Positions 60,691-64,000 of a DNA stretch of 64,000 nt are shown piece after piece. The stretch covers positions 1,054,001-1,118,000 of the forward strand of contig NC_012872.2 in the NCBI RefSeq assembly GCF_000003195.3. Direction: 5' to 3'. The first letter of the stretch is position 1; each line of letters opens with the position of its first letter. The stretch comes from Sorghum bicolor. Taxonomy: Eukaryota; Streptophyta; Magnoliopsida; Poales; Poaceae. The position numbers were made by a program, and so were the translations under genes. The notes beneath the pieces were generated by a model. It saw only the letters and a list, made by a program, of their open reading frames with translations. It was not told the origin of the DNA and did not search any database.

Positions 60691-62580
60691 TGAAAGCCCT
60701 AGTTTGGTTTTAGATAATTGATGAAACCCTAGTACTAACCTCTATGCTAAGTGTGTGTAGACTTAATGAGGTTGGTACGTGCCAAGTGATGGAGCAAGAG
60801 ATGATCATGGTGATGATGGTGATGACCTCAAGATGATCAAGTGCTCAACTTGGAAAAGAAGAAAGAGAAAAACAAAACCTTATGGAGATCAAGGCAAAGG
60901 TATTGCCTAGGGTTTTGGTTTTGGTGATCAAGACACCATAGAGGGTGTGATCACATTTAGGATAGATAGCCGTACTATTAAGAGGGGTAATCTCGTTGTG
61001 AAAACGGTTGTCTAAGTGCCACTAGGTGATTGGATTCCTTGCATGTGCATTAGGACCTAGTGAGCTAACTAAGTAACCCTTGAAAAATGTTTTGAAATAT
61101 GCTAACACTCGTGCACAAGTGTGGAGACACTTTGGTGTTGGCACATGAAGCAAGGGTAGAAGTTGAGAAACTTTTCGCGCAGTGCTTTCAGGCCGGACGC
61201 GTCCGGTATGAGGCCGGACGCGTCCGAGTTGAGGCACCGGACACGGGAACAGTTTTCGCGTAGAGTCCGGTGTGCCTCGTCCGGTGAGTTCGTTTCTCGG
61301 TGAAACTCTCTGAGTTTGCGTCCGGTGCACACCGGACGCGTCCGAGTTGGCGTCCGATGCAAACTCCTCTTGCAGAGCTCTCTGGGTGTGAGTCCGGTGC
61401 ACACCGGACCGTCCGGTGTGTGCGTCCGGTGTGGCGACCGGTGTTGACTCAAGTTTGCGACGCTCTCTGAGTTTGCGTCCGGTGCACACCGGACGCGTCC
61501 GGTGTGAACTAGGACGCGTCCGGTATTTCAAAAGTGAGCGTCCGGTGCCTTGTCAGTGTCAGAGGCAATGGCTACTTTTCTAACGGTCAGGAGCACCGGA
61601 CGCTGGTCTAGTCAATACCGGACGCGTCCGGTGTGAACTAGGACGCGTCCGGTGTGAACGCAGACTGTGGGATAAACTGACAACGGCTAGTTGAAGGTTG
61701 GGACTTCTATTTATATGCCTTGGCCGGTTCATGCTCACCCTCTTGACTCTCTAACTTGTTGATACACCTTGTGAGCATACTCCCACACTTCCCACTCACC
61801 TTGTTCAAGATTTGTTCATCCAAAGTGAGTTTGGGAGAGATCCTAGTTGCATTCGCTTAGAGTTTGAGCATCTAGTGGCACTAGTGATCGTTGAGCAGCG
61901 GGTTTGCTTGTTACTCTTGGTGGTTGCCGCCACCTAAACGGCTTGGAGCTGTGGAGGAGCTTTGACACGAGTTGGTGATTGTTCGTGGCCATCTCCCGGT
62001 GATTGTGAGAGGTTTGTGCCTACCTCGGCGGAGTGCCAAAGGCAACATTAGTGGATTGCTCGTGTCATTGAGCTACCTCACTTGTGGGTAGGTTCTTGTG
62101 GTGTCCTAGTGAGGACGAGGTTCGTGCTACACCTCTTAGCCACCGAACCACCAAGTGTTGGTCGACACAACGGGGACGTAGCGTGCCGGCAAGCATGTGA
62201 ACCTCGGGAGAAAAATTGCTTGTCTCCATTGTGTTTGTTCATTGGATTTCTCCCGGTGATTGGACTTCATATTATTGATTGGTTCATCCCCTCTACGCGG
62301 TGGTATAAAGATCAAACCTTCTCTCTTACTTTCTCGCAAACTAGAGTAGCTTACTTACTTATATAGAAACTTTAGGTAGCTCTCTAGTGTAAGTAGTGAC
62401 ATAGCTCTTGTATGCCTAGTGATCTTAACAACTAGAATTGTTGGATAGGTGGCTTGCAAACACCCCTTTAGAGCTAGAGCAAAAAGCTTCGCTTTGTTAT
62501 TTACTAACCTCTTGCTCTAGTGAGTTTGTAGAATTTTTAAATAGGCTATTCACCCCCCTCTAGCCATATTAGGACCTTTC
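60691..62580 (+). repeat. 5' LTR of a Ty1-copia retrotransposon
   Basis: 1890 bp, starting TGAAAG and ending CTTTCA, a perfect 6-bp inverted terminus, and followed directly by a tRNA-Met-type primer site. The partner LTR lies outside the window, so target duplication (left base run AGCGG, 60686-60690) cannot be checked. A cluster of palindromic repeats sits at 61193-61655. The LTR interrupts the LINE ORF1. Confidence 0.85.
61193..61655. repeat. GGACGCGTCC palindrome cluster in the LTR
   Basis: The palindrome GGACGCGTCC occurs seven times, at 61195, 61216, 61334, 61491, 61512, 61620 and 61641. It is often extended to ACCGGACGCGTCCGGT. Interspersed are several copies of GTCCGGTGCACACCGGAC, inverted about a 2-bp centre. 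Longer segments such as 'gtgtgaactaggacgcgtcc' repeat directly. Confidence 0.9.
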
Positions 62581-62600
62581 AAGTGGTATCAAAGCCGTGG
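62581..62600 (+). other. Primer-binding site of the copia element
   Basis: Sequence after the LTR reads AGTGGTATCAAAGCCGTGGT. TGGTATCA(A/G)AGC is the initiator tRNA-Met primer site used by most plant copia elements. Confidence 0.8.
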
Positions 62601-62640
62601 TCACCATTTGTGAAGGCTTAACAACCTCGGTGCTCAAATT

Positions 62641-64000
62641 ATGGCTCAAATAGTGTTCAACCATGTTGGGGGCAAACCACCGTTCTTTGATGGCACAAGT
62701 TCCTTTAACTATTGGAAGAGAAAGATGAAAATGTACCTTGGGTCAATAAATGATAGAGTGTGGGAAGTCACCGAAAATGACTTTGTGATTCTTGATCCGG
62801 CTAACCCCACCGACAATGAGAGAGCAAACAAGCAATGCAATACTATGGCTCTCAACACAATCTATAATGGCATTGATTCAAAGGTGTTTGAACAAGTCAA
62901 AATCTTGAGAAGGCTAGTGAAGTATGGACAAGGCTAGAAGAAACATATGAGGGCACTATAACGGTAAAAAGTGCCAAGTTGTATATGCTCAAGGACAAGC
63001 TATCCAACTTCAAGATGAAGGATGATGAGTCAATCCCGGAGATGTTCTATAGGCTCCAAGTCATCATCAATGATCTCAAGGGACTTGGTGAGAAAGTGAA
63101 GGATGAGGACTTCATTCACAAGTTCTTGATGTGCTTGCCCAAGAGGTTCAAGACATTGAGAACCATCATATTTAGAGAAGGATTGATGGGTGTATCTCCC
63201 AATGAGGTACTTGGAGATGTCAAGACCGAAGATCAATATAATGACAATGATGATGATGAGGTCATGAAGAAGGATGATGATGACAAGAAGAAGAAGAGTG
63301 TAGCATTCAAAGCTAGCTCTTCATCCAAGAGCAAGAACAAGGGCAAGGCCAAGAAGGAAGAATCAAGTGATGAGGAGTGCTCCAATGATGATAGTAATGA
63401 TGAAGCATTAGCACTCTTTGTCCGCAAGTTTGGCAAGATGATGAAGAAGAAGGGCTATCACACAAGAAAGAGAAGAGATCACTTCAAGAACAAGGAGCAT
63501 GTGAGGCTATGCTACAAGTGCAAAAGCCCCGATCATATTGTGGCGGATTGTCCTTACAATAGTGACAATGATGAGTATGACAAGAAGAACAAGAAGGAGA
63601 AGAAAGAAAAGAAAGAAAAGAAGATGGTCTTCAAGAAGAAGAAGAAGGGTGGATCCTATGTTGTGACATGGGATAGTGATGCTTCTTCGGATGATGATTC
63701 TAGTGATGATGACAAGGCATCTAAGAAGAAGGCGCTTGCGAGCATTGCTATCAACAATCCATCACTCTTCGACACTCCTTCATGCTTCATGGCCAAGGGC
63801 CACAAGGTACAATATGATGAGAGTGAAAGTGAACATGAACATGATAGTGATAGTGATAGTGATGATGAAAATGAATTCACTAATGAACAACTCATGGACA
63901 TGTTAGAACAAGCCGATTCTCTTATTCAATCTAAAAACAAGAAGTGCAAAGAATTGGCCAAGAAGTTAAAAGCTCTTGAGCGATCCTTTGATGAGCTCAA
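62641..64000 (+). pseudogene. Ty1-copia Gag, frameshifted and running off the window
   Basis: Gag opens at 62641 (MAQIVFNHVGGKPPFFDG) with the YWKRKMKMYL segment typical of copia Gag. At about 62895-62905 one base appears lost: the starting frame stops at 62935, while a second frame carries on from about 62905 (EVWTRLEETYEG) and stays open to the window edge. It contains the UBN2-type segment (LKDKLSNFKM), an acidic/Lys-rich linker, a CCHC knuckle CYKCKSPDHIVADC near 63510, and FDTPSCFMAKGHKV, seen in SIRE/Opie-type Gags. Protease, integrase and RT would lie beyond 64000. Confidence 0.85.

Overview
This is a plant nuclear window, almost certainly from a panicoid grass. Spliced genes with GT-AG introns and GC-rich first exons sit in AT-rich DNA packed with grass-type MITEs, CACTA and Mutator-like elements, LINE relics and Ty1-copia/Ty3-gypsy retrotransposons. 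The transposon families resemble those of the Andropogoneae, so Sorghum or a close relative is my inference; no marker in the window proves it. Every gene below is an intron-containing eukaryotic gene, and no operon, CRISPR array or bacterial feature is present.

Six protein-coding genes can be modelled exon by exon. They are cytosolic aspartyl-tRNA synthetase (5734-9773, +, 10 exons), a BAC2-type mitochondrial basic amino-acid carrier (16569-18955, +, 2 exons), a YUCCA flavin monooxygenase of auxin synthesis (28703-31608, -, 4 exons), a small Lys/Arg-rich protein resembling the C1orf131/DUF4602 family (45212-46841, +, 5 exons), the plastid-division protein PDV1 (47773-49685, +, 2 exons) and 40S ribosomal protein S15a/uS8 (55624-56208, +, 3 coding exons plus a 5'UTR intron). 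They form no shared pathway. AspRS, uS8 and possibly the DUF4602-like protein serve translation or ribosome biogenesis, while the other three act in mitochondrion, auxin synthesis and plastid.

The space between genes is layered transposon history. At 11.3-14.7 kb a young minus-strand Ty3-gypsy derivative (two 406-bp LTRs differing at 6 sites) lies inside an older long-TIR Mutator-like element with a 9-bp target duplication, next to an inverted fragment of an AspRS gene. At 19.1-21.6 kb a duplicated segment downstream of BAC2 carries a different transposon in each copy: a Tourist-like MITE in one, and a Stowaway-like element holding a CACTA element in the other. At 43.2-44.5 kb there is a second Mutator-like element with a perfect 9-bp target duplication. 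At 59.3-64.0 kb a LINE ORF1 is cut by a long-LTR Ty1-copia element that runs off the right edge. Relics of LINE RNase H (34.4-35.0 kb) and LINE reverse transcriptase (about 52.9-53.6 kb, minus) are also visible.

No clearly new biological system is present. The points most worth a second look are the nested elements, the AspRS fragment, the 107-bp duplication over the 3' end of the DUF4602-like gene, the GGACGCGTCC palindrome cluster in the copia LTR and the long fold-back MITE at 38.4-38.8 kb. All coordinates and splice sites were read by eye from the sequence.
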